Positions 54,518 through 63,688 of a stretch of DNA of 64,000 nt are shown piece by piece (the stretch's first letter is position 1; each line of letters starts with the position of its first letter). Source of the DNA: Guyparkeria halophila (GTDB taxonomy: Bacteria > Pseudomonadota > Gammaproteobacteria > Halothiobacillales > Halothiobacillaceae). The DNA lies in NCBI RefSeq assembly GCF_034479635.1, contig NZ_CP140153.1:2053501-2117500 (forward strand), read 5' to 3'. The notes beneath the pieces were generated by a model. The model saw only the letters and a program-made list of their open reading frames with translations, did not search any database and had not been told where the DNA came from. The translations under genes were made by a program, and so were the position numbers.

Positions 54518-55085
54518 CACGATTCCCCGCCGTGGCCAGATCGGCCGATGAGTCCCGTCCGCCACGCCGCTCGAGTTGCTCGGGCAGGCAGTCGTCCGGG
54601 CATTCGGCGGGCACGCCTTCGATGAAGGGCGCGAGCTGATGCAGCGCCTGAAAATAGACGGTGCGCTTGAAGTAGATCACTTCGGGCAGGATCGACCAGA
54701 ACGGGCGCCACTCCCAGCCATCGAATTCCGGCTTGTGGGTGGCGTTGAGATCGAAGGCGCTCTCGTCGGTGCGCAGGCGCAGGAGAAACCACTTCTGCTT
54801 CTGACCGATGCAGACAGGCTGGACGTGACGACGCACCATGTTGCGCGGCAGCCGGTAGCGCAGCCAGCCACGCGTCCAGGCCATGACCGAGACATGCTCG
54901 GGCAAGAGCCCTACCTCCTCGTGGAGCTCACGGTACATCGCCTCCAGCGGCCGCTCCTCGACATCGATGCCGCCCTGGGGAAACTGCCAGGAACGATGGC
55001 CGACCCGCTTGCCCCAGAAGACCTCGCCTCGCTGGTTGCACACGATGATGCCGACATTGGGTCGAAAGCCGCTACGGTCAATCAC
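54507..55085 (-). CDS. rppH: RNA pyrophosphohydrolase
   Basis: RppH removes pyrophosphate from mRNA 5' ends to start RNase E-dependent decay. The start is taken as GTG at 55083-55085 because [16 protein letters not shown] is where the family begins; upstream residues have no match. The 192-residue protein has the Nudix box [20 protein letters not shown] (38-57) with VG after it, and [15 protein letters not shown]-terminal extension of about 30 residues is not conserved. The rppH-ptsP pair is standard in gammaproteobacteria. Confidence 0.95.
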   Translation of the reverse strand: MIDRSGFRPNVGIIVCNQRGEVFWGKRVGHRSWQFPQGGIDVEERPLEAMYRELHEEVGLLPEHVSVMAWTRGWLRYRLPRNMVRRHVQPVCIGQKQKWFLLRLRTDESAFDLNATHKPEFDGWEWRPFWSILPEVIYFKRTVYFQALHQLAPFIEGVPAECPDDCLPEQLERRGGRDSSADLATAGNRDAR

Positions 55086-55547
55086 GATTCCACTCTTGCA
55101 AAAGTCAGTCGCCTGAAATGGCGGGACGTCGCGCCCCGCAGGGGTAAGCCACCGTGCCGAAAGCAGGCCGTCGATGGTCACCCAAGTGTCATTGATTCTT
55201 TCACAAAACCCCGGGGCGATAAACCGACGCCGCCAGCCGACTCACGATCCGCCGCTGCAGGCGCCCTTCCCTCCGGCCTCCTCGCCCGATTCGACCATCG
55301 ATGCGACCGCCCGACGTCGGGCCGATTGCCGATCAACAAGGCGCACCCCGGCGGATCGGACAAGCGGCAACGCCCATTCTGACGCGCTGCTCGGCACCGA
55401 CGACGACCGGCCAGGCCAGACTGGCATTCCCCGGGCCACGATCCGGTCATGTTGGGGTATCATGCGCGCCCGTCGACCCGGCCCCGGTCGGGATCCAACG
55501 CGATCATGACGGCAGGCGCTTCGTGCCCTGTCGGCAGGAGGCCTTTC
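55086..55547. other. Divergent intergenic region rppH / HAD phosphatase
   Basis: These 462 bases contain no convincing gene. There is a 14-bp perfect palindrome GCCCGACGTCGGGC (55309-55322). TATCAT at 55458-55463, followed by GCGCGCC, is a plausible -10 for the HAD gene with no clear -35. The region is longer than most gaps here. Confidence 0.6.
55309..55322. repeat. 14-bp perfect palindrome GCCCGACGTCGGGC
   Basis: Centred on ACGT in the rppH/HAD divergent gap, about 220 bases from each gene. It may be an operator; high GC makes such palindromes less rare. Confidence 0.5.
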
Positions 55548-56222
55548 GTGAAACTCGCCATCTTCGACCTCGACAACACCCTGCTCGCCGGTGACTCCGA
55601 TCACGCCTGGGGCGCCTTCATGACCGAACACGGCATTGTCGACGCCGACGATTACGCCCGTCACAACGACGAGTTCCTGCGCCATTACCAGCAGGGCACG
55701 CTCGATATCGACGCCTACCTGCGCTTCGCGCTCGCCCCCCTGGCCGAGCACCCGGCCGAGGACCTGGAGACGTGGCGGTCCGCGTTCATCGAAAAGGCCA
55801 TCCGGCCGATGATCACGCCGGCCGCCCGCGAGCTGGTCGAATCCCACCGGCACCGGGGCCACACCCTGATGCTGATCACGGCGACGAACGCCTTCGTCAC
55901 CGGCCCGATCGCCGAGCTACTGGAGATCCCGCACCTGCTGGCGACCGAGCCCGAGCGACGTAACGGTCGCTACACCGGTCGTTACACCGGCACGCCGACC
56001 TTCCAGCATGGCAAGATCCTGGCACTGGAGGAATGGCTGGAGACGCAGCAGGTGCGCCCGGAAGAGACCTGGTTCTACTCCGATTCGCGCAACGACCTGC
56101 CGCTGCTCGAGCAGGTCGATCACCCGGTCGCGGTCGACCCGGACCCCGTCCTGCGACGCGAGGCCGAGGCGCGTGGCTGGGACATCCTGATGCTGAACGC
56201 CGTTGAGGAAACGGCGGAATAG
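55548..56222 (+). CDS. HAD-superfamily phosphatase (SerB-like, HAD-IB)
   Basis: The 224-residue protein starts at a GTG six bases after AGGAGG and has HAD motif I AIFDLDNTLLAGDSD (D7, D9), motif II LITATNAF, and motif IV YSDSRNDLPLLE. It is related to phosphoserine/histidinol phosphatases; its substrate cannot be read from sequence. A GRYTGRYTG duplication at about residues 141-149 is unusual. The arrangement divergent from rppH-ptsP also occurs in Pseudomonas. Confidence 0.9.
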   Translation: MKLAIFDLDNTLLAGDSDHAWGAFMTEHGIVDADDYARHNDEFLRHYQQGTLDIDAYLRFALAPLAEHPAEDLETWRSAFIEKAIRPMITPAARELVESHRHRGHTLMLITATNAFVTGPIAELLEIPHLLATEPERRNGRYTGRYTGTPTFQHGKILALEEWLETQQVRPEETWFYSDSRNDLPLLEQVDHPVAVDPDPVLRREAEARGWDILMLNAVEETAE

Positions 56223-56263
56223 GCGAAGTCGGCGGGGCACGCCAGCGGCGAGCCCCACCGGCA

Positions 56264-56845
56264 TTAAGCCGTCGGCAGGGTGACGCCGCGCTGTCCCTGA
56301 TACTTGCCGCCACGATCCCGGTAGGAGGTCTCGCAGACCTCGTCGGACTCGAGGAACAGCATCTGCGCCACGCCCTCGTTGGCGTAGATCTTCGCCGGGA
56401 TGGGCGTGGTGTTGGAGAACTCGAGCGTCACGTGGCCCTCCCACTCCGGCTCGAGCGGGGTGACATTGACGATGATGCCGCAGCGGGCATAGGTCGACTT
56501 GCCCAGGCAGATGGTCAGCACGTTGCGCGGGATACGGAAGTACTCGACCGTGTGTGCCAAGGCAAACGAGTTTGGCGGGATGATGCAGACGTCGGAATGC
56601 ACGTCGACGAAGCTGCGCTCGTCGAAGGCCTTCGGGTCGACGATGGTGGTGTTGATGTTGGTGAACACCTTGAAATGGGTCGAGCAGCGCACGTCGTAGC
56701 CGTAGCTCGAGGTGCCGTAGGACACCATGGGCACATCGTTGCCCTCGCTGTCCCGGCTGCTACGAACCTGTCCCGGCTCGAACGGCTCGATCATGCCGTG
56801 CTCCTCGGCCATTCGGCGGATCCAGCGATCGGACTTGATACTCAT
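56264..56845 (-). CDS. dcd: dCTP deaminase
   Basis: Dcd deaminates dCTP to dUTP, feeding dTMP synthesis. The 193-residue protein has [33 protein letters not shown], the catalytic region [20 protein letters not shown] with [11 protein letters not shown] after it, and [20 protein letters not shown]. The ATG at 56843-56845 ([11 protein letters not shown]) is the family start. It is convergent with the HAD gene. Confidence 0.97.
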   Translation of the reverse strand: MSIKSDRWIRRMAEEHGMIEPFEPGQVRSSRDSEGNDVPMVSYGTSSYGYDVRCSTHFKVFTNINTTIVDPKAFDERSFVDVHSDVCIIPPNSFALAHTVEYFRIPRNVLTICLGKSTYARCGIIVNVTPLEPEWEGHVTLEFSNTTPIPAKIYANEGVAQMLFLESDEVCETSYRDRGGKYQGQRGVTLPTA

Positions 56846-56900
56846 TCGGTCATCCCATGGAAAAGGCGGCGCCATCGGGCGATCCCGCGGCAAAGCGCGT

Positions 56901-56929
56901 ATGCTTGCGACAAAACAGCGGGTTGTCAA
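56901..56929 (-). promoter_or_regulatory. Candidate dcd promoter
   Basis: On the minus strand a consensus TTGACA (56924-56929) and, 17 bases on, AAGCAT. The -35 is perfect, the -10 weak. Confidence 0.45.
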
Positions 56930-57048
56930 CCGGGCCCGCCCGGCACGCGGCCGCGCAACTTTTGCGGCTTGCGCCGGTCTGCTTAAGGAACGTCCTTAGG
57001 CAACCTCTCGACATGCCGTTTCACTCTGAACAAGGGATTTTTCGAAAC

Positions 57049-57696
57049 ATGCAAGGCACTCTCTCCAACACCCCACGTTTCGTAGCGTCTGCCACGGGTT
57101 CACGGCTCGCCGCCGTGCTCGGGGCATTCGCCCTTGCCCTGCTCCTGGGTGGCTGCGCCACCAACCCGTCAACCAACCAGACCAGCGGCGATTCGAACCA
57201 GGCCGCGCAGGATGATGGCTACGACAAGTACGAAACGACTCAGGAGGCGGTCAACTTCCTGGGTGGCTCAGCCGAGGGCATTGCCCGGATGATCGACCGC
57301 GCCTTCGCCGACTACGGCCGGCCCAACGCCATTATCAAGGGCGAGGAAGGCGGCGGCGCGCTCGTTGTCGGTCTGCGCTACGGCATGGGCGAGTTCATGG
57401 CCAAGTCCGGTGAGAAGCAGACCGTCTATTGGCAGGGGCCGTCGGTCGGCTGGGACTTCGGCGGCGATGCGGGGCGTGTGTTCATGCTGGTCTACAACCT
57501 GCCCCGCCCGGATCTGATCTTCCAGCGCTTCGCGGGCGTCAATGGCTCGGCGTTCGTCGTTGGCGGCGTGGGCATGCAGTACCTGCGCAGCCAGTCGATC
57601 GTGGTCGCGCCGATCCGTGTCGGGGTCGGTCTGCGGCTGGGGGCCGGCGTGGGTTACACGCAGTTCACGCAGGACAAGTCCTACAATCCGTTCTGA
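57049..57696 (+). CDS. EipA-type (DUF1134) protein, predicted lipoprotein
   Basis: The 215-residue precursor has a lipoprotein signal with lipobox LLGGC (C36), a polar linker, then the DUF1134 domain: GGSAEGIARMIDRAFADYG, KGEEGGGALVVGLRYGMGEF, VYWQGPSVGWDFGGDAGRVF, FVVGGVGMQYLRS and the glycine-rich GVGLRLGAGVGYTQFT. EipA is an envelope-integrity protein first studied in Brucella, where it is a periplasmic protein; a lipidated gammaproteobacterial form is of interest. An ATG 12 codons upstream is possible. A terminator follows, so it is likely monocistronic. Confidence 0.88.
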   Translation: MQGTLSNTPRFVASATGSRLAAVLGAFALALLLGGCATNPSTNQTSGDSNQAAQDDGYDKYETTQEAVNFLGGSAEGIARMIDRAFADYGRPNAIIKGEEGGGALVVGLRYGMGEFMAKSGEKQTVYWQGPSVGWDFGGDAGRVFMLVYNLPRPDLIFQRFAGVNGSAFVVGGVGMQYLRSQSIVVAPIRVGVGLRLGAGVGYTQFTQDKSYNPF

Positions 57697-57734
57697 TAAT
57701 CCGTTCTGAATTCCAGGACCGATCGCCCGTTTCG

Positions 57735-57762
57735 ACGCCGGCCCCGCAAGGCCGGCGTTTTT
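57735..57762 (+). terminator. Rho-independent terminator after the EipA-type gene
   Basis: ACGCCGGCC / GGCCGGCGT with a 6-base loop followed by five T residues on the plus strand. Confidence 0.85.
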
Positions 57763-57783
57763 CGTGCCGAGTAGCGCTCGATC

Positions 57784-57812
57784 TTGCACTGCGCCCCGGG
57801 TTTGGCTATAAG
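57784..57812 (+). promoter_or_regulatory. Promoter of the DUF3365 heme protein gene
   Basis: TTGCAC, a 17-base spacer and TATAAG, about 58 bases before the start codon. Good matches (5 of 6 in each hexamer). Confidence 0.75.
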
Positions 57813-57870
57813 CTGCGTGTTTGCCCCAATTGTCACCGCTTATTTCAACCCTGCTGCAAGGAGACATTCC

Positions 57871-58467
57871 ATGAAGGCACAGACCCGACTCATTCCCTCA
57901 CTGCTCGCCGCCACCGCGCTGAGCGTCGCCGCAATGCCGGCCCACGCCGAGGCCGCGACCGACGCGGCGGTCCAGGCGCAGCTGCAGGATTACAAAGCGA
58001 CCATGCAGGCCTTCGGCAAGACGCTCAAGGGTGAGCTGCAGGCGGCCATGAAGGAAGGTGGACCGATGGCCGCCGTGCAAGTGTGCAACGAGCGCGCCCC
58101 GGAAATCGCCGCCGACTTGAGCGAAGAGAGTGGCTACACCCTGCGCCGCACCAGCCTCAAGCCGCGCGCGACCGAGCCCACCGACTGGGAGCGGGCGGTC
58201 ATGCAGGAATTCGAGGCCCGCAAGGCCAATGGCACACCGGTCGGCGAAATTGCCTGGCACGAGGTGACGAAAGTCGACGGCGAGAAACAGTTGCGTTTCA
58301 TGAAGGCCATCGCTACCGAGGGCGTCTGCCTGACCTGCCACGGGCAGGATGTCGACCCGAAACTCAAGGCCGAGATCGATCGCCTGTACCCCGACGACCA
58401 GGCGACCGGCTTCGCGGAAGGCGACATCCGCGGCGCCGTTTCGATCAGCGCCGCGCTCAAGGACTGA
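57871..58467 (+). CDS. Periplasmic DUF3365 (Tll0287-like) c-type heme protein
   Basis: The 198-residue precursor has a signal peptide (cut after AHA, residue 26), a helical domain with AVQVCNERAPEIAADLSEES, LRRTSLKPRATEPTDWERAV, and one heme c motif CLTCH (153-157). The cysteine at 72 may help form the heme pocket or a disulfide, as in Tll0287. Family members are proposed redox or gas sensors and electron carriers; no partner is adjacent here. AAGGAG lies seven bases before the ATG, and promoter and terminator make it a single-gene unit. Confidence 0.9.
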   Translation: MKAQTRLIPSLLAATALSVAAMPAHAEAATDAAVQAQLQDYKATMQAFGKTLKGELQAAMKEGGPMAAVQVCNERAPEIAADLSEESGYTLRRTSLKPRATEPTDWERAVMQEFEARKANGTPVGEIAWHEVTKVDGEKQLRFMKAIATEGVCLTCHGQDVDPKLKAEIDRLYPDDQATGFAEGDIRGAVSISAALKD

Positions 58468-58507
58468 TATCCAGTCCAGACAAGTCGCAACGGGTTCCAA
58501 AATAAGA

Positions 58508-58544
58508 AACGCCCCGACGTGGGAGACCACGTCGGGGCGTTTTT
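58508..58544. terminator. Strong bidirectional terminator
   Basis: A 15-bp perfect stem AACGCCCCGACGTGG / CCACGTCGGGGCGTT with loop GAGA, followed by T residues on the plus strand, between the convergent heme-protein and MscS-type genes. Confidence 0.9.
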
Positions 58545-58572
58545 GTGGCGGGCGACCAATCGGCCGCGGCAG

Positions 58573-60966
58573 TCAGTCCTCCGGCGTCTCGACGTCGTCC
58601 TGGGCAGGCACCTTGCCGCCCGGCCCATCGGGCTTCTTGCCCCGGCGCGAGCGCTGATCGGACTCGGTCTCGTAATCCTGCTCCACCGACTCGTCCTTGA
58701 GCAGGTGCAGGTTGGCCGGCGGGGCGGTGCCGTCCTTGTCCACGCCGAAGTACATCGTGGTGTGCGGGAACGGGATCTCGATGCCCGCCTTGTCGAAGTA
58801 CATCTTCACCAGGCGGTTGTAGGCCCGGCCGACCGACCACTGATCGCCGGGCGTGGTCTTGATCATCACCCGGATGTTGACCGAACTGTCGGCCAGCGCG
58901 GTCACCCCGGGGATCTCGACCGGCTCGAGAATGTGGTCCTTGAACTTCGGATCGGCCGCCAGCTCATCAAAGGCCGCTTTGAGCTGGGCAATCGCATCGT
59001 CGATGTTCTCGCGATAGGCAATGCCGTACTCGCCCTTGTGGAAGGCGTACTCGCGCATGTAATTGGAGACGATGTCCACCGACGAGAACGGGATGACGTG
59101 CACGGTCCCCGACAGATCGCGGATCGAGACCGAGCGGATCGACAACCGCTCGGCGGTGCCGGTCACCCCGGCCACCGTGATCACGTCGCCGGTATTGATG
59201 GCGTTCTCGATCTGGATGAACACGCCGGTGATGACGTCCTGGACCATCTTCTGCGCGCCGAAACCGATCGCCAGGCCCAGCACCCCGGCGCCGGCGAGCA
59301 GGGGCCCGATGTTCACGCCGAGCTCCGAGAGGATGATCATCGCGGTGATGATGATCAGGGCAATCGCGATGGCGTTGCGGAACAGGTGCAGCAGCGTCTC
59401 CATGCGCGCCGAGGGCATGCCGTTGTCACTGTTGAGCTTCGCCTCGATCAGGCCGGTGGCGAGCAGCCAGACGATCAGGGCGATGATCAGCACGATCGAT
59501 ATATCGATTAACGCCGCGAGCAACCATCGACCGCCATCACTGGCAAGCCAGGCAAACATGTCGACCAGATGCCAGACCGACAGCACGCCGAACAGCGCGA
59601 CGATGCCAATCACGATCCGCACGATTCGCAGGATCAGGGGCACGTAGGTATTCAGGCGCAACTGCAGGGTGGGCATGCGCTGGAGCAGGCTCTCGGGCAC
59701 CGGCACCCCCCGCCCGATCCACTGGGTCAGCATGGCCGCGACGAAGATCGCCGCGCCGACGATGACGACGGTATTGAAGGTCGCCATGGCGACGAATGGC
59801 AGGGACTCGCCCGGCCGGGTGATGGCCACGACGAACACGCCGGTCGCGTAGATCATCGCCAGCCAGTGCCAGCTCGCACCCAGCAGACGGAAGGCCCAGG
59901 AGGCGACTGGCTGGCGACTACGCTCCCCTCGCGCGACCAGCGCGCCACGCACCGTGCCTCGCGCCTTCCACAACCGGCTCCAGGTATAGACCAAGGCCAC
60001 CAGGGCGACCCCCCAGCTCACGGCGTTGGCCAGATCACCTCGATCGGCCCGCTCGATCGCCGGCACCAGCATGATCCCGGCATAGCCGGAAAACCAGATC
60101 ACACGCGAAAGCCAGCCGGACCAGAAGTGCGAATCCGTCTTTGACAGCTGGAACAAACGCAGGCCGGGTGACGCTGGCGCGAACGCCGTGTTCACCAGCA
60201 ACCGGGCGACCTCGACCACGATGAAGGCCTGCAACGCGAGCCCGAGCACGGCGCCGGTCGTTTCGTCGCCATCGGCAAGCCACCAGACGCTGGCCTGGGC
60301 CGCCACGTAGGCCACGGCCAACACCACCACCCCCAACGCGAGGCTGGCGAGCACCGCCACCCCGGTGCGAAGGAGCCGATGACGCGTGGTCGCCGATTGC
60401 GCGTAGGCATCCAGACGTCGCCAGATACCGCCAAGCAGGCGCCGCCCAATCACCAGCACGAGGTAGGCGATGGCAAGCGCCGCGATCACCCGCCAGGCGA
60501 TCTGCCCGACCGACGCCCAGTCCACGTCCAGCCCGCCCTGCGCCAGTCGCGAGAGGGAGCCCGCCATGTCGGCCACGGTACCCGAGACCACACCCACCAG
60601 ACCCGAGGCGATGCCATCAGCGACCCCCGACGCATCGGCGGCCTGCTCGGACGAATCGCCCGACGAATCGCCACTGCCGGAAGACAACCGCTCGAGTTCC
60701 GCGATCAGCTCGTCGCGCTTGGCCGGATCCTTGAGCAATTCGAGCAGACCCGCATAGCGGCCCTCGCCACCGGCCTCGGAACCTGCCTCGGCATCGGCCG
60801 CCTGCCCGGCCGCGGATTCACCCTGGCTACCCGCCTCTTGGGCGACTGCGGGACCAGCGGCCATCAACAGCACCGACAGCAGGATTCCCGGCCACCAACG
60901 CCAGCGAGGCAACAGCGAGGTGGGCGAATCGGCAGGAACAGATGAAATCAAGTGCTTCTCCGGCAT
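58573..60966 (-). CDS. Large MscS-family mechanosensitive channel (YbiO-like)
   Basis: The 797-residue protein has a signal peptide (to about VAQ, 43), a soluble periplasmic region (44-150), about ten membrane segments, and the MscS core: pore helix GAGVLGLAIGFGAQKMVQDV, then beta domain with INTGDVITVAGVTGTAERLS and a C-terminal acidic/Lys tail. Such channels relieve osmotic downshock. The length and layout resemble E. coli YbiO (741 residues) more than MscK. A 7-bp hairpin holding the uvrC stop lies just upstream (61048-61065). Confidence 0.9.
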   Translation of the reverse strand: MPEKHLISSVPADSPTSLLPRWRWWPGILLSVLLMAAGPAVAQEAGSQGESAAGQAADAEAGSEAGGEGRYAGLLELLKDPAKRDELIAELERLSSGSGDSSGDSSEQAADASGVADGIASGLVGVVSGTVADMAGSLSRLAQGGLDVDWASVGQIAWRVIAALAIAYLVLVIGRRLLGGIWRRLDAYAQSATTRHRLLRTGVAVLASLALGVVVLAVAYVAAQASVWWLADGDETTGAVLGLALQAFIVVEVARLLVNTAFAPASPGLRLFQLSKTDSHFWSGWLSRVIWFSGYAGIMLVPAIERADRGDLANAVSWGVALVALVYTWSRLWKARGTVRGALVARGERSRQPVASWAFRLLGASWHWLAMIYATGVFVVAITRPGESLPFVAMATFNTVVIVGAAIFVAAMLTQWIGRGVPVPESLLQRMPTLQLRLNTYVPLILRIVRIVIGIVALFGVLSVWHLVDMFAWLASDGGRWLLAALIDISIVLIIALIVWLLATGLIEAKLNSDNGMPSARMETLLHLFRNAIAIALIIITAMIILSELGVNIGPLLAGAGVLGLAIGFGAQKMVQDVITGVFIQIENAINTGDVITVAGVTGTAERLSIRSVSIRDLSGTVHVIPFSSVDIVSNYMREYAFHKGEYGIAYRENIDDAIAQLKAAFDELAADPKFKDHILEPVEIPGVTALADSSVNIRVMIKTTPGDQWSVGRAYNRLVKMYFDKAGIEIPFPHTTMYFGVDKDGTAPPANLHLLKDESVEQDYETESDQRSRRGKKPDGPGGKVPAQDDVETPED

Positions 60967-61054
60967 GGGGCGGTAACGGCTGCAAGCCTAGCAAAGGAAA
61001 ACGCGGATGAACGCGCGGGAGGATATTCCAGGCCCAATCGGGGGAGCGGGCGAA

Positions 61055-62896
61055 TCAGTTCGCCCCGCCCTCGTGGAACCATTCGTGGATGCGGGTGGCA
61101 AGCGTCGGCGAGACCCCGGGCACCTTGGCCAGTTCGGCGATGCTCGCCCCCTTGAGTCCACGGATGCCGCCGAAGTGCTTCAAGAGCGCCTGACGGCGCT
61201 TGCCACCGACTCCGGGAATGCGCTCTAGGTCCGACTGCGTGCGCGCCTTCTGCCGCCGGGCCCGGTGGCCGGTGATCGCGAAACGGTGTGCCTCGTCGCG
61301 CACCTGCTGTATCAGGTGCAGCGCCGGGTCGTGCGGACTGAGATGGTCCTCGACATACAGTCCCGGCGAGCCGACCAGCGGCTGGATCAGGCTTTCCTCG
61401 CCGGGTCGCCGCTCCGGCCCCTTGGCCACACCGATCACGCGGACGCGGCCGGCCAGATCGCGCTCGGCAAGCACGTCGATCGCCTGGGCGAGTTGCCCTT
61501 TGCCGCCATCGATCAGCAACACGTCCGGCAGCACGCCCGATTCGCGCACCGCGCGATCGAAACGCCTTGTGAGGGCCTGGTGCATGGCGGCGTAGTCATC
61601 CCCGGGGGCGACACCCTCGATGTGATAGCGACGGTACTGGTCCTTGCGCGGCCCCTCCGGCCCGAATACCACGCACGATGCCACCGTCAGCTCGCCCTGG
61701 GTATGGGAGATGTCGAAGCACTCGATCCGCTCGATTCGCTCCATGGCAAGCCACTCACCCAGGGCCTCGAACCGGCGCGTCAGGCCGCGACGGCTGACCA
61801 ACCGCTCGGCCAGGGCAATGCGCGCGTTCTCGCGAGTGTCTTCCAGCCAGGCACGGGCCTTGCCCCGTTGCGGCACCAGCAACTCGACACGATGCCCGGC
61901 CTGCTCGGCAAATACCCCGGCGAGCCATTCGGCGTCCTCCGGCAGGTGATCGCAGAGGATGCGCCGCGGCAGGTCGCGGTCACTGTAATAGAGCCCCAGA
62001 AAGCCGCTGATCACCTCGGCCGGGTCGGCGTCGGTCGGCACGTCCGGGAAGAAATGCCGGGTGCCCAGGTGCCGGCCATCGCGGATGGTGGCCACGCCCA
62101 CGGCGGTGGCGCCCTGCTCGCTGATCTGCGCGATCACGTCCGCATCCCCCGACATGCCGGTGATGCCCTGTTGCTGGCTCACCGCCCGCAGCATGCCGAT
62201 CTGGTCGCGCAGGGAGGCGGCGGCCTCGAAATCCAGCGCCTCGGCAGCGCGCTCCATGCGGGCCACCAGGTCATCGGTCAGCTTCTGACTGCGCCCCGAC
62301 AGGAACGCCATGGTGTCCTCCACGTCCTGGCGGTACTCCGCCTCGTCGACGTAGTCCACGCAAGGGGCCTTGCAGCGCTCGATCTGGTACTGCAGACAGG
62401 GGCGCGAGCGGTTCTTGAACACGCTGTCCTCGCACTGGCGCACCTTGAACACCTTCTCGAGCAGGTTGAGCGTTTCGCGCACCGCGCCGGCCGAGGGATA
62501 CGGGCCGAAGTAACGCCCCGGGCGCTTGCGCGAGCCGCGGTGGTAGGCCAGCCGCGGGAAGCGATCGTTGGTGGAGACGTAGATCCAGGGGTAGCTCTTG
62601 TCGTCGCGCAGGAGGACGTTGTAGCGCGGTCGATGGGCCTTGATCAGGTTGCTCTCCAGGAGCAGCGCCTCGGCCTCGGTCTGGGTGGTGGTGATCTCGA
62701 CGTCCGCCACCTGCTCGACCAGCCGGCGGGTCTTGATCGCCTTGGGCGTGCCGCGGAAATAGCTCGAAAGGCGATTCTTGAGGTTGCGCGCCTTGCCGAC
62801 GTACAGGATATCGCCGTCGGCATTGAGGAAGCGGTAGACGCCGGGGCGCTCGGTCACGGAGGCCAGGAAGGCCTTGGCATCAAACCGGTCGGTCAT
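61055..62896 (-). CDS. uvrC: Excinuclease ABC subunit C
   Basis: UvrC makes both incisions in nucleotide excision repair. The 613-residue protein has the GIY-YIG nuclease (PGVYRFLNADGDILYVGKAR at about 19-38), a UVR motif region (about 203-238), the RNase H-like endonuclease with ECFDISHTQGE and LLIDGGKGQLAQA, and a C-terminal helix-hairpin-helix pair (IPGVGGKRRQALLKHFGG). It follows uvrY by 15 bases, the usual gammaproteobacterial pairing. Confidence 0.98.
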   Translation of the reverse strand: MTDRFDAKAFLASVTERPGVYRFLNADGDILYVGKARNLKNRLSSYFRGTPKAIKTRRLVEQVADVEITTTQTEAEALLLESNLIKAHRPRYNVLLRDDKSYPWIYVSTNDRFPRLAYHRGSRKRPGRYFGPYPSAGAVRETLNLLEKVFKVRQCEDSVFKNRSRPCLQYQIERCKAPCVDYVDEAEYRQDVEDTMAFLSGRSQKLTDDLVARMERAAEALDFEAAASLRDQIGMLRAVSQQQGITGMSGDADVIAQISEQGATAVGVATIRDGRHLGTRHFFPDVPTDADPAEVISGFLGLYYSDRDLPRRILCDHLPEDAEWLAGVFAEQAGHRVELLVPQRGKARAWLEDTRENARIALAERLVSRRGLTRRFEALGEWLAMERIERIECFDISHTQGELTVASCVVFGPEGPRKDQYRRYHIEGVAPGDDYAAMHQALTRRFDRAVRESGVLPDVLLIDGGKGQLAQAIDVLAERDLAGRVRVIGVAKGPERRPGEESLIQPLVGSPGLYVEDHLSPHDPALHLIQQVRDEAHRFAITGHRARRQKARTQSDLERIPGVGGKRRQALLKHFGGIRGLKGASIAELAKVPGVSPTLATRIHEWFHEGGAN

Positions 62897-62911
62897 GGGC
62901 GCGGGGAAGGA

Positions 62912-63550
62912 TCAGGCCGAGAGAACGGTACGGCCAGCCTTGACGGCGAGTCGCAGCAGGTCAATGTCGGTGCTGACCCCGAGCTTTTCGTGGATGCGGG
63001 CGCGGTAGGTGCTGATCGTCTTGGGACTGACACACAACGCCTCGGCGATCAGGGTATTGTTCTTGCCGTCGAGGATCATGCGCAGCACCTGCTGCTCGCG
63101 CCCGGACAGCACCTCGAACGGGTCTTCCTCGGGGCGCCCGTTCTGCAAGGCGATCTCCTGCGCGATGCGGCTGGAGACGTAGCGCTTGCCCTCGGCGGCC
63201 TTGCGGATGGCGCTGATCAACTCGTCCGGATCGGCATCCTTGGTGACGTAGGCGTGCACGCCGCAGTCGAGCACCTGGCGCGCCAGCGTGATGTCGGCCT
63301 CGGCGGTCAGGGCGACCAGGCCGAGGCGCGGATGGGCCTGGTGAGCGCGCTTGAGACACTCGTAACCGCCCATGCCGGGCATGTGGATGTCGCAGAGAAT
63401 CGCGTCGATCGATTCCGAGCGCAACTTGTCGAGCGCGCTCTCGCCACTGTCGGCCTCGGCGACCACCTCGATGTCGCGTACCCCGCCGATCAGGTGACTG
63501 ATCGCGGCGCGCACCATCGTGTGATCATCAACAATCATGACCCGAATCAT
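62912..63550 (-). CDS. uvrY: UvrY/GacA-type response regulator
   Basis: The 212-residue protein has a receiver domain (MIRVMIVDDHTMVR, phospho-acceptor D54 in CDIHMPGM, K in YVTKDADPDEL) and a LuxR-type helix-turn-helix (LSGREQQVLRMILDG, VSPKTISTYRARIHEKL). Coupled to uvrC, it is the GacA/UvrY that with BarA/GacS drives CsrB-type small RNAs. I start it at 63550 after AAGGG; a longer frame upstream is unsupported. No sensor kinase is in the window. Confidence 0.95.
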   Translation of the reverse strand: MIRVMIVDDHTMVRAAISHLIGGVRDIEVVAEADSGESALDKLRSESIDAILCDIHMPGMGGYECLKRAHQAHPRLGLVALTAEADITLARQVLDCGVHAYVTKDADPDELISAIRKAAEGKRYVSSRIAQEIALQNGRPEEDPFEVLSGREQQVLRMILDGKNNTLIAEALCVSPKTISTYRARIHEKLGVSTDIDLLRLAVKAGRTVLSA

Positions 63551-63688
63551 CGGCAACCCTTCGTCTTGGTGCGGACACGCCCGCATCGATTCCTCACCGT
63601 GCGCCCTGTCCTGACCGGCAAACTCGCGTCGCCCGGCCCGAATGTTCCGTCGCGAGCCACCCGGGGGTGGCATCGAACAGCCCGCAAT

